Below are positions 10,351 to 21,239 of a DNA stretch of 64,000 nucleotides, piece after piece; positions within the stretch are counted from its first letter, which is position 1, and each line of letters opens with the position of its first letter. The DNA is taken from positions 1 to 64,000 of the forward strand of contig JAUCBJ010004513.1 in the NCBI GenBank assembly GCA_032718475.1. Direction: 5' to 3'. A model generated the notes under the pieces. It was not told where the DNA came from, searched no databases, and was given only the letters and a program-made list of their open reading frames with translations. The translations under genes and the position numbers were made by a program. The DNA comes from Nemertoderma westbladi. Taxonomy: Eukaryota; Xenacoelomorpha; Nemertodermatida; Nemertodermatidae.

Positions 10351-11847
10351 GATGTAGCTATAGGGTTGAAATATAACGGCTAGCATGTAGCTAACCCTAA
10401 CATGTGGGTTGTAATATAACGGCTAGCAAGTAGCTAACATGTGGGTTGTAATATAACGGCTAGCATGTAGCTAACCCTAACATGTGGGTTGTAATATAAC
10501 GGCTAGCATGTAGCTAACCCTAACATGTGGGTTGTAATATAACGGCTAAAAAATAGCTAATATGTGGGTTGTAATATAACGGCTAGCATGTAGCTAACCC
10601 TAACATGTGGGTTGTAATATAACGGCTAGCAAGTAGCTAACATGTGGGTTGTAATATAACGGCTAGCAAGTAGCTAACATGTGGGTTGTAATATAACGGC
10701 TTGCATGTAGGTAGCTAACCCTAACATGTGGGTTGTAATATAACGGCTAGCAAGTAGCTAACATGTGGGTTGTAATATAACGGCTAGCAAGTAGCTAACA
10801 TGTGGGTTGTAATATAACGGCTAGCATGTAGCTAACATGTGAGTTGTAATATAACGGCTAGCATGTAGCTAACATGTGAGTTGAAATATAACGGCTAGCA
10901 AGTAGCTAACATGTGGGTTGTAATATAACGGCTAGCATGTAGCTAACATGTGAGTTGTAATATAACGGCTAGCATGTAGCTAACAGGTGGGTTGTAATAT
11001 AACGGCTAGCATGTAGCTAACATGTGGGTTGTAATATAACGGCTAGCATGTAGCTAGCCCTAACATGTAGCTAACCCTAACATGTGGGTTGTAATATAAC
11101 GGATAGCATGGAGCTAACAGGTGGGTTGTAATATAACGGCTAGCATGTAGCTAACCCTAACATGTGGGTTGTAATATAACGGATAGCATGTAGCTAACAT
11201 GTGGGTTGTAATATAACGGCTAGCATGTAGCTAACCCTAACATGTAGCTAACCCTAACATGTGGGTTGTAATATAACGGATAGCATGTAGCTAACATGTG
11301 GGTTGTAATATAACGGCTAGCATATAGCTAACCCTAACATGTGGGTTGTAATATAACGGCTAGCATGTAGCTAACATGTGAGTTGTAATATAACGGCTAG
11401 CAAGTAGCTAACATGTGGGTTGTAATATAACGGCTAGCATGTAGCTAACCCTAACATGTGGGTTGTAATATAACAGCTAGCATGTAGCTAACATGTGGGT
11501 TGTAATATAACGGCTAGCATGTAGCTAACCCTAACATGTAGCTAACCCTAACATGTGGGTTGTAATATAACGGATAGCATGGAGCTAACAGGTGGGTTGT
11601 AATATAACGGCTAGCATGTAGCTAACCCTAACATGTGGGTTGTAATATAACGGATAGCATGTAGCTAACATGTGGGTTGTAATATAACGGCTAGCATGTA
11701 GCTAACCCTAACATATAGCTAACCCTAACATGTGGGTTGTAATATAACGGCTAGCATGTAGCTAACATGTGGGTTGTAATATAACGGCTAGCATGTAGCT
11801 AACCCTAACATGTGGGATGAAATATAACGGTTAGCATGTAGCTAACA
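10351..11847. repeat. Minisatellite A, 37/43-bp unit
   Basis: About 38 tandem units of 'gggttgtaatataacggctagcatgtagctaacatgt' type. Short units are 37 bp. Long units are 43 bp and differ by one extra aaccct, giving ctaaccctaac, which matches the animal telomeric hexamer phase. Substitutions (gctagcaag/gctagcatg, ggatagcatg, gtgagttg) recur in blocks, which shows local duplication. No coding. Confidence 0.95.
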
Positions 11848-12034
11848 GTTTGGTTTTTCAGCCCATATCAACCCAATTTAGATTCTTTCAATAGATTAGT
11901 GAATTCAGTTGAAAAATACGTTCTATGCTGTGAGATGCTTATAATGTTTATTATTTGTGCCACTCGTAAAAAAAAGAAATAGTAACGATTTTTACTTTCT
12001 TGTCCGTTTTCTCTTGTGTTTTTTTTTAATGTTT

Positions 12035-12600
12035 GATTATTGTGCAGAAGCACTACTAGCTACTAATTAGTATGGTAGCTAGTGATTTTGGGGAAGCACT
12101 ACTAGCTACTAATTAATATGGTAACTAGTGATTTTGAGGAAGCACTACTAGCTACTAATTAGTATGGTAGCTAGTGATTTAGGGGAAGCACTACTAGCTA
12201 CTAATTAGTATGGTTGCTAGTGATTTAGGGGAAGCACTACTAGCTACTAATTAGTATGGTAGCTAGTGATTATTGTTCAGAAGCACTACTAGCTACTAAT
12301 TAGTATGGTAGCTAGTGATTTTGGGGAAGCACTACTAGCTACTAATTAGTATGGTAGCTGTGATTTAGGGGAAGCACTACTAGCCATTAATTAGTATGGT
12401 AGCTAGTGATTTAGGGGAAGCACTACTAGCTACTAATTAATATGGTAGCTAGTGATTTAGGGGAAGCACTACTAGCTACTAATTAGTATGGTAGCTAGTG
12501 ATTTAGGGGAAGCACTACTAGCTACTAATTAGTATGGTAGCTAGTGATTTAGGGGAAGCACTACTAGCTACTAATTAGTATGGTAGCTAGTGATTTAGGG
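12035..12600. repeat. Minisatellite B, 46-bp palindromic unit
   Basis: About 12 copies of a 46-bp unit beginning gaagcactactagctacta. Each unit has a perfect 9-bp inverted repeat, actagctac and gtagctagt, around an AT-rich centre, so every monomer can fold as a hairpin. The last unit ends at 12,600, 17 bp from a minus-strand splice donor. Confidence 0.95.
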
Positions 12601-12617
12601 CCTCTAGAGATTCTTAC

Positions 12618-12758
12618 CAATACGGTGTTGCCGGATATCCTTGTCCAGATGGTAGTCTCGGAGTTTGAACTGGGCCAACTGAATCTCCGGTCCGGGAAAC
12701 TGAACCGAATCTCTGTCGCTCCTCCAATGGAGATCAACATCCACAACGTCGAATCCGT
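12618..12758 (-). CDS. Exon of a Cys-loop ligand-gated ion channel (end of ligand-binding domain)
   Basis: 141-nt exon on the minus strand. The acceptor TTTTTTGCAG ends at 12,759 and the donor GTAAG begins at 12,617. The phase matches the upstream exon at 16,255-16,337: one base carried in and one carried out. The peptide contains VDVDLHWRSDRDSVQF, equivalent to the segment after the Cys-loop in glycine receptor and glutamate-gated chloride channel subunits, and ends at the glycine before the strand leading to TM1. In vertebrate glycine receptors the corresponding exon is 138 nt with the same phase (established knowledge). The first Cys of the second disulfide typical of GlyR/GluCl subunits is absent (DKDIRQHRIG), so the ligand class cannot be assigned. 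The exon encoding TM1-TM3 is not in the window. This is a fragment of a real gene or a well-preserved pseudogene. Confidence 0.82.
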
Positions 12759-13525
12759 CTGCAAAAAACATCAACAATTTATCTCAATTGAGATGAATAT
12801 ATTGGAGTCTGTGAAATATACTCAATTTGGTATTATCTTTTTGATAGCTGCCCAAAAATTGGTTATAAAATGCAATTATTTTTTGTAAAGATATTCCTAT
12901 ACTGTTCTTATTTCTACTTTTTAATACTCTCATAGATTAACATGGAACTTATATATGAACTATGATACCGCTACATAACTGTATTTCTCTGATACTATTC
13001 AGGCATCATTGAATGACAGTCTAATTAGTGCCGGTAGTGTATTACCCGCAGCAATCATTTAAAGATTATACTTTCAAAAATATTCTTCCACTGATGAAAT
13101 CAATCTAGGCATTAAGTCGTAACCAATCTACCATTTTCGCTCCCTCAAGGTTTGAAAGGTTGTGATAAGAAGGAAGAATATCCAACACTTAAATACGACT
13201 TATTAACCCTTGTCAATTCAAATTACTGCGAATATGATTACCAACCTTTTACTAAAATGCATTTATTAATATGTTCATTAGCACTTGAATGAAATCAACA
13301 GCAATAATGCATTTCGTTTTTTAGTGTCTGTTAGAGTGTATTTTTTATGACAATATTGTTAATTTAATGAATGATTTTATAAAAAATGTTAAAACATTGC
13401 CCATTGCCTATCAAAATCTCTGTAAGATAGTGTGGCTAATACTCTGTCCCGCATATAATTTACTCATCAAATTAATAAGCAATCACTCTTAAAACTTAAA
13501 TTGAAATTCAATAATACTTGAATAT
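12759..13525. other. Intron of the channel gene, no other feature seen
   Basis: AT-rich sequence between the channel exon and the TIR transposon. Stop codons are frequent in all frames. Nothing else is recognisable. Confidence 0.5.
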
Positions 13526-15742
13526 TAAATATATTATATATGAAGACGTAAAAACAAAAACAAACGATCGGAGTCCAAAATCCTGAAATTTGAGTTAAGG
13601 GCGCCATCTTGTGGAGAAAAACGCGCTCTTTCACGTGGTGATATTCATTTAGCCTTAAACAGAACATTAGTCACACTAGCAACCAAAAAGGGAACAATGG
13701 AATTAGCAAGAACGATCAGAGTCCTTGGACTATAATCATTATTGTAACAAATGTTTGGAATCTGATCGTTTTTGTATATAACAGCTTTCTATTACAGGAA
13801 TGGAGGGAAAGTTGAATAAGTCACATTACTAATGTATCAGTAATTATCAGTAATTAGGCCCCGGTCGATATCGGTCCCTATGTAGAGGTAGGTAGGCCTA
13901 TACATAGTTCTTTACTCAGAACACTAAAATGGACGGATTAACACCAAAAATAGCTGAAAAGCCAAGGAAAAGAAGAAAAAATACTCGCCAGGAAAACATT
14001 GCGAAACAACGTCGTTTATCCAACACGCACGTGGTGAGAGTTGTGGGTGCAGACGTTTGAATTGCTTCGAAAATGTAAGTAGCGGCCAGCGTCAGTCACT
14101 TCTTCATAAGTTTAATAGCATGTCGAGTAAGAACGAGCAAGATGCGTATCTCAGTTCCTTAATAACAGTGATACCTGTGCAGCGTCGGAGATATCGGAAG
14201 GGATCAAAACGAAACCTAGCGTCCTATAAATATGGTGTATATACCACAACTCTGGAAGAAGGAACAAGTGTAGAAATCAGTGTCCGAAAGGATGTGTGCT
14301 TCCAAGCACTGCTATCGATTTTTGGGATAACAAACCGTTGCCTAATTACAATAAAGGCTGCCTTACGCTATGGAGATTTACCCAGGGATGGACGTGGAAA
14401 ACATACCAATAGGCCAACGAAATACCATGAAGATGAGTTGTCTGAAGTCCGGCAACATATCGAGAGTTTACAAGTTAGAGAGTCGCATTATTCAAGGAAA
14501 AAATCGAAACGAGTGTACCTACCAGAAGAATTAAACATTAAGAAACTTCATTCGATGTTCAAAGAGGTTTATCCAAACAGTCGCGTTTCCTACCAAGTTT
14601 ATAGAACTGTTTTTAACAACAATTATAATATCAGCTTTGGTTATCCTCGTTCAGATACGTGTCCTACCTGTGACAGCTATTGTGTTCAACTTGAAGCTGC
14701 TGATGAAGGCTCGGAAAAGAACGAGTTGTCAATGGAGCTGGAACTTCATAAGAGAAAGGCAGAGGTTTTCTATACAAAGAAGACATAGGCTCGTGAGGAG
14801 AGCAATCAGGATCCGAGTATTATCGCTCTAGCCTTTGACTTTCAAAGAAACTTGCAATGCCCTAATGTTTCAACAGACCATCCTGAAGGATGGAGAAAAC
14901 ACCTTCTTAAAGTTCGGAGCAACCCTTCTCCTTTCAATGTGGTGAACTGCGACCAAACCCTCTTTCATGACTTTGGGAAGATTTTTAAACTGTTCAACAA
15001 GAAACTACCGGTACCTATTCGACCTATTCGCCAAGTAGAGTTCTTGAGAGACAAGCCTGGTTACATAGAGTGGCGAGACACCTGGAACGGAGAATGGACA
15101 GAGAGCCCTATCGTTCCAAGAAAAATCCACATCGAGGCAGTAACGGCGGCTTTCTTTGATGAACTCCCTCTCCTATATTCGGCTCCTCTTCCTATTGCAG
15201 ATGCAAAGTACACTGACTTGCAAGTTCTTAAAGCTTTCTGTAGTAAGAAATCAATGGATTACTTCGATAAACTGCCACATGGTCGTGATGCTGAAGATGA
15301 AATAGAAGAATTAGATTAAATGGCGGAGATGGTAGGACTTCAGAACTTCCAGTTCGATTATATTGTTGTCAATATATTGTACATATTGTCATAATATTGA
15401 TTATATTGTATATCTTATAAGCTCGGATATATATTTCGAATATTTACAAGAACGATCAAGATCCTGGACTTTAATCGTTTTTAAAAAAAAATAAAATCTG
15501 CATTGACTAAACGCCACACCATCATAAACCTATCTACAAAAGTGAAGGTACAAACTATGGCATTTGAACTACTACAAGTTGTATAACAAAATAAATTCAG
15601 TTTCACAGCCTCCACATTCCCTGTTTAGGTACTGTAACATTTTGAACTTTAAAATGCGTTTTACTCAAAATCAACATACTGTGACTCTGATCGTTTTTGT
15701 TTTTACGTATTCATATATAATATAATATATTTTTAATATTTT
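13526..15742 (+). mobile_element. DNA transposon with long AT-rich terminal inverted repeats
   Basis: Sequence at 13,531-13,576 (…tatatgaagacgtaaaaac… then gatcggagtcc) is repeated in reverse complement at 15,682-15,730 (…gactctgatcg… then gtttttacgtattcatata), with more than 30 matching bases. The inner motif acgatcagagtcc or close variants recurs subterminally near 13,709, 13,760 and 15,447, on both strands, as transposase-binding repeats often do. The enclosed gene (13,929-15,319) is transposase-like. The exact ends are blurred by AT-rich flanks, so no target-site duplication can be named. The element lies in an intron of the channel gene. Confidence 0.72.
13929..15319 (+). pseudogene. Transposase-like gene, broken and internally deleted
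   Basis: The ATG at 13,929 opens a basic N-terminus (EKPRKRRKNTRQ). A one-base shift near 14,030 then leads into a Cys-rich block (CGCRRLNC). This is followed by 'RRYRKGSKRNLASYKYGV', 'GRGKHTNRP', 'ESHYSRKKSKRVYLP' and a CxxC block (SDTCPTCDSYC), then an in-frame TAG at 14,786-14,788. The same frame resumes with FDFQRNL and jumps directly to a C-terminal block (14,890-15,319). This looks like loss of the central catalytic part. The layout resembles a large family of uncharacterised transposase-like proteins of invertebrates (I associate it with DUF7869, from memory and not checked). The surrounding inverted repeats support a transposase role. Confidence 0.62.
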
Positions 15743-16254
15743 TTTATTATTCATATTTTTATTTTTATATTTGCTCAACTATTCATACTCAGAATTCGCT
15801 TTCCGCCTGGAACTTCCTTGATATCTGTCCTTGATACTAATATTTGAAAAACAATAATACGGTATCTATACTTATTTAGATTTCGGAAAGTACGATATAC
15901 TTGTGGACAGTTTTCTACCCAGTAGCTTTCCAGACCTTCTTCGGTTGACCGATTCTGAGACGGCAGTGTTCCTAAATGAGATGGATACCGTCTGGATGTC
16001 CTTACTTAGAATTCCCATATCATTGGTTATTCCTCTAAAGTCTCATTACTATCATTAACAGCAACACCATTATAAACTATTATGTAGTTTTACATTTGTT
16101 ATTTTCTTTACATAATTGAAGTATATTGAGGTTTGTGATAAGTTAATTATTGAATTATGACTACATAATGCCAAATTAATGTATTTCTTATATCACTACC
16201 TTTTAATAAGTTCTATTGAAGCCAGTGTAGGAACTGATATGCGGGTAAACTTAC
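15743..16254. other. Intron sequence of the channel gene
   Basis: AT-rich, with no gene seen. It begins after the right inverted repeat of the transposon and ends at the splice donor of the 83-nt exon. Confidence 0.5.
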
Positions 16255-16337
16255 AATTTCCGATATTCAATTTGCAAATCTGGGTATCCATTGGATAGTA
16301 CCTTAGCATCATTGGACACTTCGATATAACAGTGACC
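16255..16337 (-). CDS. 83-nt exon encoding the Cys-loop of a ligand-gated ion channel
   Basis: Minus strand, acceptor TTTTACTTACAG ending at 16,338 and donor GTAAGT beginning at 16,254. It encodes CPMMLRYYPMDTQIC, a Cys-13 residues-Cys loop with the central aromatic-Pro-Met-Asp signature that defines the pentameric Cys-loop receptor superfamily. The length of exactly 83 nt and its phase match the Cys-loop exon of vertebrate glycine and GABA-A receptor genes (established knowledge). The CPM...YP.D.QIC spacing is closest to glycine-receptor/GluCl-type anion channels. The next exon, 12,618-12,758, continues the frame across a roughly 3.5-kb intron holding a DNA transposon. No upstream exon was found to 18,000; it may lie beyond BEL-2 and the satellites. 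Confidence 0.87.
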
Positions 16338-17999
16338 CTGTAAGTAAAATATAACTGATTATGGAATACTGTAACATTGAACAGATTAAAGTGAAACAAT
16401 CCCTTAGTCAGCACACAACAAGTAGCCCCCCCCCCCAACATTTTCACCACCCCCCCTATCACTTCCAACCTCTCTGACATGAACCAATATTTCATACATC
16501 TAATTATTCTGTCGAGCCGGCGATGGTGGTCAGACAAAAAAAGATATGAAAATATGAAACCTCAAAAATGATTGAATTGAATCCTGCTACAATAGAAGCC
16601 TGACTCACAATGTAATTATATTTCAAGTTACTGAAGTATCTCGAACGATAAACTGCAGGAACCGCGTTGAATGGAAATATGATAGCTACTTTACTACGAA
16701 ATCGATAAAGAAAAATAATTTCCCCAATGTTGAAGTGCAGTCTTATTATACATCTAGTGTTTACCGAAACTTATTTAGAGAAAAATACACATTAAAATAT
16801 ATCCATAGGATTCCAGTCAGTAGAGATTATACTTGAAAAAGGGCTATATTTCGTTGTTATTGGGTTTTATTAGTATTGTATTATTTTTTAACAACGAAAC
16901 TTTTTTGATGTTATCGGTACGTTATCCGTTGATAGAACATGGTCTCCCTTGGCAGCTTAGCACATTATATCTTGAAATAACAAAAAAAAAAAAATCTTCA
17001 TAAAATATATTTAAATTGTAAATTAGTTAACGTTTCTTTTCGTTAACAAATTACATGCATTGTATATAGTATTTTGGTGAGAGCAGGCATCGGTTCAGTG
17101 AGATTGGCTTATTGATTGATATCCTTTATCCTTTGATATCATTAATGCCTCTACGGTTCATACATAATTAACAAAGTCACTTACTATCTTGTACTTATTG
17201 CAATCATCGCGCTTACGATAAATTAAAGATTTAGGAAAAGCAACATTTGACCCTTGGGGGGTGGGGGGATTGGTGCCACTTAGATCGTTTTAAAATAAAT
17301 TATTGTTAAAATAAATTATTATTGATATTATTTTTGCTTTTGATTAGATCTCAGCTGTTTTGTAGCTATATTTTGTACTGCCATTAAGTGAAAGTCAAAA
17401 TAAGAAAAGGGGAAATAGAGAAAATATAGAAGTGAAGTGCGAAATTATTGAAAAAATCGAATAATGAGTTGAGTTTACTTTCGTTAAAAGAAATGTCTTT
17501 TTGCATTTTAGAAAATTTAGTTATTTTCTGTTTATTTTTAATAACTGCAGATGGAAAATAATTCCAGACGATTGTTCCCTGGTAATGGATCGATTTTTGG
17601 TCCGTTATATTTCGTACCGTGGTACGAAATTATTACACGATGTAGTAGATCTAGTGTTGTACGAAGGAATAGTTTGTAATTTTTGGAAGCAGTTAATTTT
17701 TAGTTGGATTTGGATTATTACGGGAAACGTCAAACATAAATAGTGCAAGTTTCTGTTCGCAATGTAATTCAAATGATTATTGTTTGTATCGCCGGTTGTT
17801 AAATTATGCTTGTTTGTCACTAAATGCAATAATTGCTCTTAGGAGTTATTTTAGTTTCACTTTTAAATCATATTTTCTTATATCATACTCTGACTCAAAT
17901 ATATCATTTTCTTGAATCTGCATTCCCATAGCAGATAGATTAATGGTTAATTATTGAAGAGGATTACAGTAGATGGGAGAGCAAGTTTCAGGGGAGAGT
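16338..17999. other. Probable intron, with one perfect palindrome
   Basis: AT-rich sequence upstream of the 83-nt exon. It holds a G-rich run near 17,255 and a perfect inverted repeat at 17,609-17,630 (atttcgtacc-gt-ggtacgaaat). I found no upstream channel exon and no other gene. Confidence 0.5.
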
Positions 18000-18070
18000 G
18001 GCTGAACCTATTAGCGCTGCTACTGATGAGGCCTGAAAGGCCGAAACGTACGTATAGCGCTGGTTCAACC
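18000..18070 (+). ncRNA. Type I hammerhead ribozyme, minimal stem III
   Basis: All core elements are present in order. CTGATGA lies at 18,023-18,029. Stem II is GGCC (18,030-18,033) with GGCC (18,039-18,042) and loop TGAAA. GAA lies at 18,043-18,045. Stem III is two base pairs, AC with GT, around loop GTAC (18,046-18,053). The cleavage-site base A17 is 18,054, so the predicted cut is after 18,054 in a GTA context. Stem I pairs CTA/GC (18,018-18,022) with 18,055-18,059, then after an internal loop GGCTGAACC (18,000-18,008) with GGTTCAACC (18,062-18,070), 8 of 9 pairs. A short stem III is characteristic of hammerheads in Penelope-like elements and retrozymes (established knowledge). No such element was recognised beside it. 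It could be a solo remnant or an intronic ribozyme. Confidence 0.85.
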
Positions 18071-18265
18071 CCCGGTGACGTGTTTTCCATTTCTGAACAA
18101 AACCATCATATTTTTATGACATCATAAAAAATATATTAAAACAGAGTCTGTGAAACTGAGAAATAATGAGGATACTTCCTTCCTATTTTATCTTTCTTAT
18201 TTATTTATCTTATTTATTTATCTTTTCTTTTTATCTTACCTTCTTCAAATTTATCGTACAGGAAC

Positions 18266-19137
18266 TGTTAGCGCTACAATTCAATTTTGCAAATAATGAG
18301 CCTAAACTTACGACCAGCTGTATATACAAGAAACGGGCGCTAGTAACCGTTACTTGTACTCGTAGAATAATTTATTGTTGCATATAAAACTGGCGTTACT
18401 ATAAACAGATTTGAAACCCCGTATAAATAGTTCCTTTAAGTTGTGTGTCTGGACTGCTTACGTCTTTATGTCTAACTGAAAACTGTATTCATTCGAGACT
18501 TATGGAAGTCGGATTTATGAAACTGACAATCCGAGATACCGATGTCACAGGAATAATTTTGTGCACGTATTAAAATATGTTAGTTTGCTATTAATATTAG
18601 GCGTCATATGACAATACTGTAACACACACCCCAATGCGATGAGTTGCAATACCGTACAGTCTATAGACCACCAACCTCAATGTTATTGTGCTACCAACGT
18701 TAATCAACAACGGAATGACTTGAATCCATTCTCTTTATCTTTATCGATAACATAATAATAACATAAATCGCATTAATTCAACTGATATAACAAATTAATT
18801 AATAGACAAACAATAAATCGACATAATACGAATCAATATCACAAATTGACATCGGCAATATCACGAATTGACGTGAATATTCCGACCCACAAATCTACTA
18901 ACAGCTAGTGAGCTATTAACTAATAAATCTTCAATAGTTAGGCTAACCAACTGATACAATGCTATACTATATATACTATATAGGCTGGGGCTGGTAAGCT
19001 GAATGCAAATGGGTATTAGCCAATCAGAGCTATTCTGCATGGCCCTTGCCGTATAACATAATAATTCCCTGGCAGAAGTAAATTAACAATATGGGGCGAG
19101 CCTGCAAGGTAAATGCCATACACTAGTGGCATTAACA
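18266..19137 (-). repeat. 872-bp LTR-like repeat, left copy (BEL-2 3' LTR)
   Basis: Starts tgttagcgc and ends ggcattaaca, so it is bounded by TG/CA on both strands. It is nearly identical to 35,205-36,099. The differences I see are a few substitutions and a 23-bp tandem duplication missing here (around 18,855). The sequence just outside in element orientation, CGGGAACGG, is a weak purine-rich tract where a polypurine tract would lie. Confidence 0.7.
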
Positions 19138-20580
19138 CCGTTCCCGAGAGTTGAGGCTAAGTACATACTACAACTTGTGAAACAAGTTCTGCTTAATAAA
19201 CAAAGTTTACAAATTTAACAAGTTCTTGTTAAATAAACAGAATTTACAATTCGGAAGACTCAATTCTCCTAATCTCCGCAGCAGGCTCAATCTACCTTGT
19301 TTAACCTTCCTTCTTGACCTTTTCGACTTTAATCTGCCAACTTCGCCCTTGGTAATCATATCGAGGGTGTTTGGGTAATGGGTAAGTGACTCCACCAAGG
19401 TGTCATCTGGGAATGGGCGCAGTTCTAGAACGTCAGCAACAAGAACCTTACCAGCATATGCGCGGATAGAGGTGTTCAGCTGTTCGTTACCCGTCTGAAG
19501 TTAACGGTGCTGTCTCGCAGTAGACCGCTTCAGTAATTTCCCATACCCAATATTGGTATCTCGTCTCGGTTTTATCGGAGGTAAGTCCAACACATGTATT
19601 AATACGGCTGCGTCGGGACTGCGAATGGTTTAGTTGTTGTCATGAACTGCTTAGGTTCATTGGAAATTAGATACATGGTCCCGATGTCGATTTGTTTTAA
19701 CCTTGCGGCACTCCGTCTCCCTCAACTCGGGATGATTTCTCGAAGAAGGAATCGCCGTCTTTGGGACCTTGTTGAATTACTTTGACGATACTGTAGGACT
19801 CATTATCATCAGGAATTGTACCATGGAGGTAATTTCGTTCGAAACAGGTGTCCATACGGTCAATGACCCTATGTTATGACTCTATGTCGGGCGACCAAAC
19901 TCTTTGTTGTTCGTACAGAGTCTACTGTGTCCTATACTCGCCACCAGACTGGCAGTCAGCTCAATTTCCATGGTTTGGTTGAGCTGTTCCAACAACGCTA
20001 GAATCTCGATACATGATGTCATTCGATTCATATATGCAGTAGTCGAAAGGATCGATAATTTCTGATTGACTTCAGATATACTGGAGACAACTGTTCCACG
20101 GATGATGTCTCGAGTCAGTTAGAGAGTCTATTCATTAGATCGTGACAGTCGCCACATACACAATGGGCAGCGGTTGACGTGGAGGGGAATACTCGCTGAT
20201 CTCGGGGAACTCACTTGACTGTACTCTCTAGTCAAAAGGGTCCAAATATGATAAAGGATTCGGTGATCAAGGATTGCGATTCTTGGTTCGCTCGTCAAAG
20301 AGAGTTCAAACATCTCGGTTTGTGTAAGGTAATTCGGGGAACTACAATAGTTGAACTCCCATCTGAGTTGCTCATCCATCATTTACGGCTCAGCATATCG
20401 AGATAGGGGTTGTTCGTCGGTGATCCAATTGAGAGACCATCCAATAATTCCTTCATAGCCCGAATATATCGCTCCCTTAATTCGTGATCATCTTCAATTA
20501 AATCCATTGTTCGATATATATGATCCAAAGATATCAAGAGTTATAAGTGCTTGTCGAAATTGAGGTTAGCGGACGTCGCC
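19138..20580 (-). pseudogene. Degenerate coding-like region 3' of BEL-2 pol, unidentified
   Basis: Base composition is less AT-rich than the surroundings and short open stretches occur mainly on the minus strand: 20,382-20,128 (84 codons, ending near CPLCMWRLSRSNE) and 19,398-19,207 (63 codons, with a basic KSKRSRRKVKQGR run), with further protein-like fragments between them cut by stops. It sits where some BEL/Pao elements carry a third gene, downstream of pol and upstream of the 3' LTR. I do not recognise any envelope or other family, and a captured host fragment is equally possible. Confidence 0.3.
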
Positions 20581-21239
20581 ACCTCTTCCCTTTCACCCGC
20601 AGTATGGTTTGAGTTTCTCGGGCAGTTTATTGTTTTGTTCCGCACCTTCGGATATAACTACCGATCCGGTGGCGGACAATAAACTTAAGCCGAGTCCCTC
20701 AAAACCATCCAGAGCTGCGGGCCGCTATTGATCATTGCCGGCAAGTCACAAAATATTGAGGCAAAAGCTTTAACTTTACTCGTGAGATATAAACTGCCAA
20801 TAGATACTGCAACTCGCTACTGTAACACACATAGATTAGCTGAGATCAATTATTTATTTCACGGTGCGACACAAATACAAAGGTTCCATTGATTTGGTGT
20901 TTTCCACGATGCCGCTAATTAAATTTCATAGCTAGTTACTAATTGTATACATATTATTATCCCATTATTTGTTGTTTGACAAAAATGGAACAATAATTAT
21001 GCTTTAACTTTCGAATTAATCAACTATAACTGCGGCATCTAGGAGAACGAGAATAGTTAGAGTAGTTCTCATGCATTCAAATAGAGGTAATGTCATATAA
21101 CAGATTTATATCTTATTTATCATCTGTGACATCGGTTAAATAACGTGACATGAAATATTAATATATTTCTGTCTGATTGAAATAATTTATTTTGTTCCTT
21201 CTATTTGAAAATTTTGCAATTTAACATTTATATTAGATA
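20581..21239. other. Intervening noncoding sequence in BEL-2
   Basis: AT-rich; nothing recognised on either strand. Confidence 0.4.

Noticed and set aside
17501-17829. Short open frames on both strands around 17,500-17,830
   Set aside because: AT-rich intronic sequence; overlapping frames on both strands, no domain or splice-supported exon.
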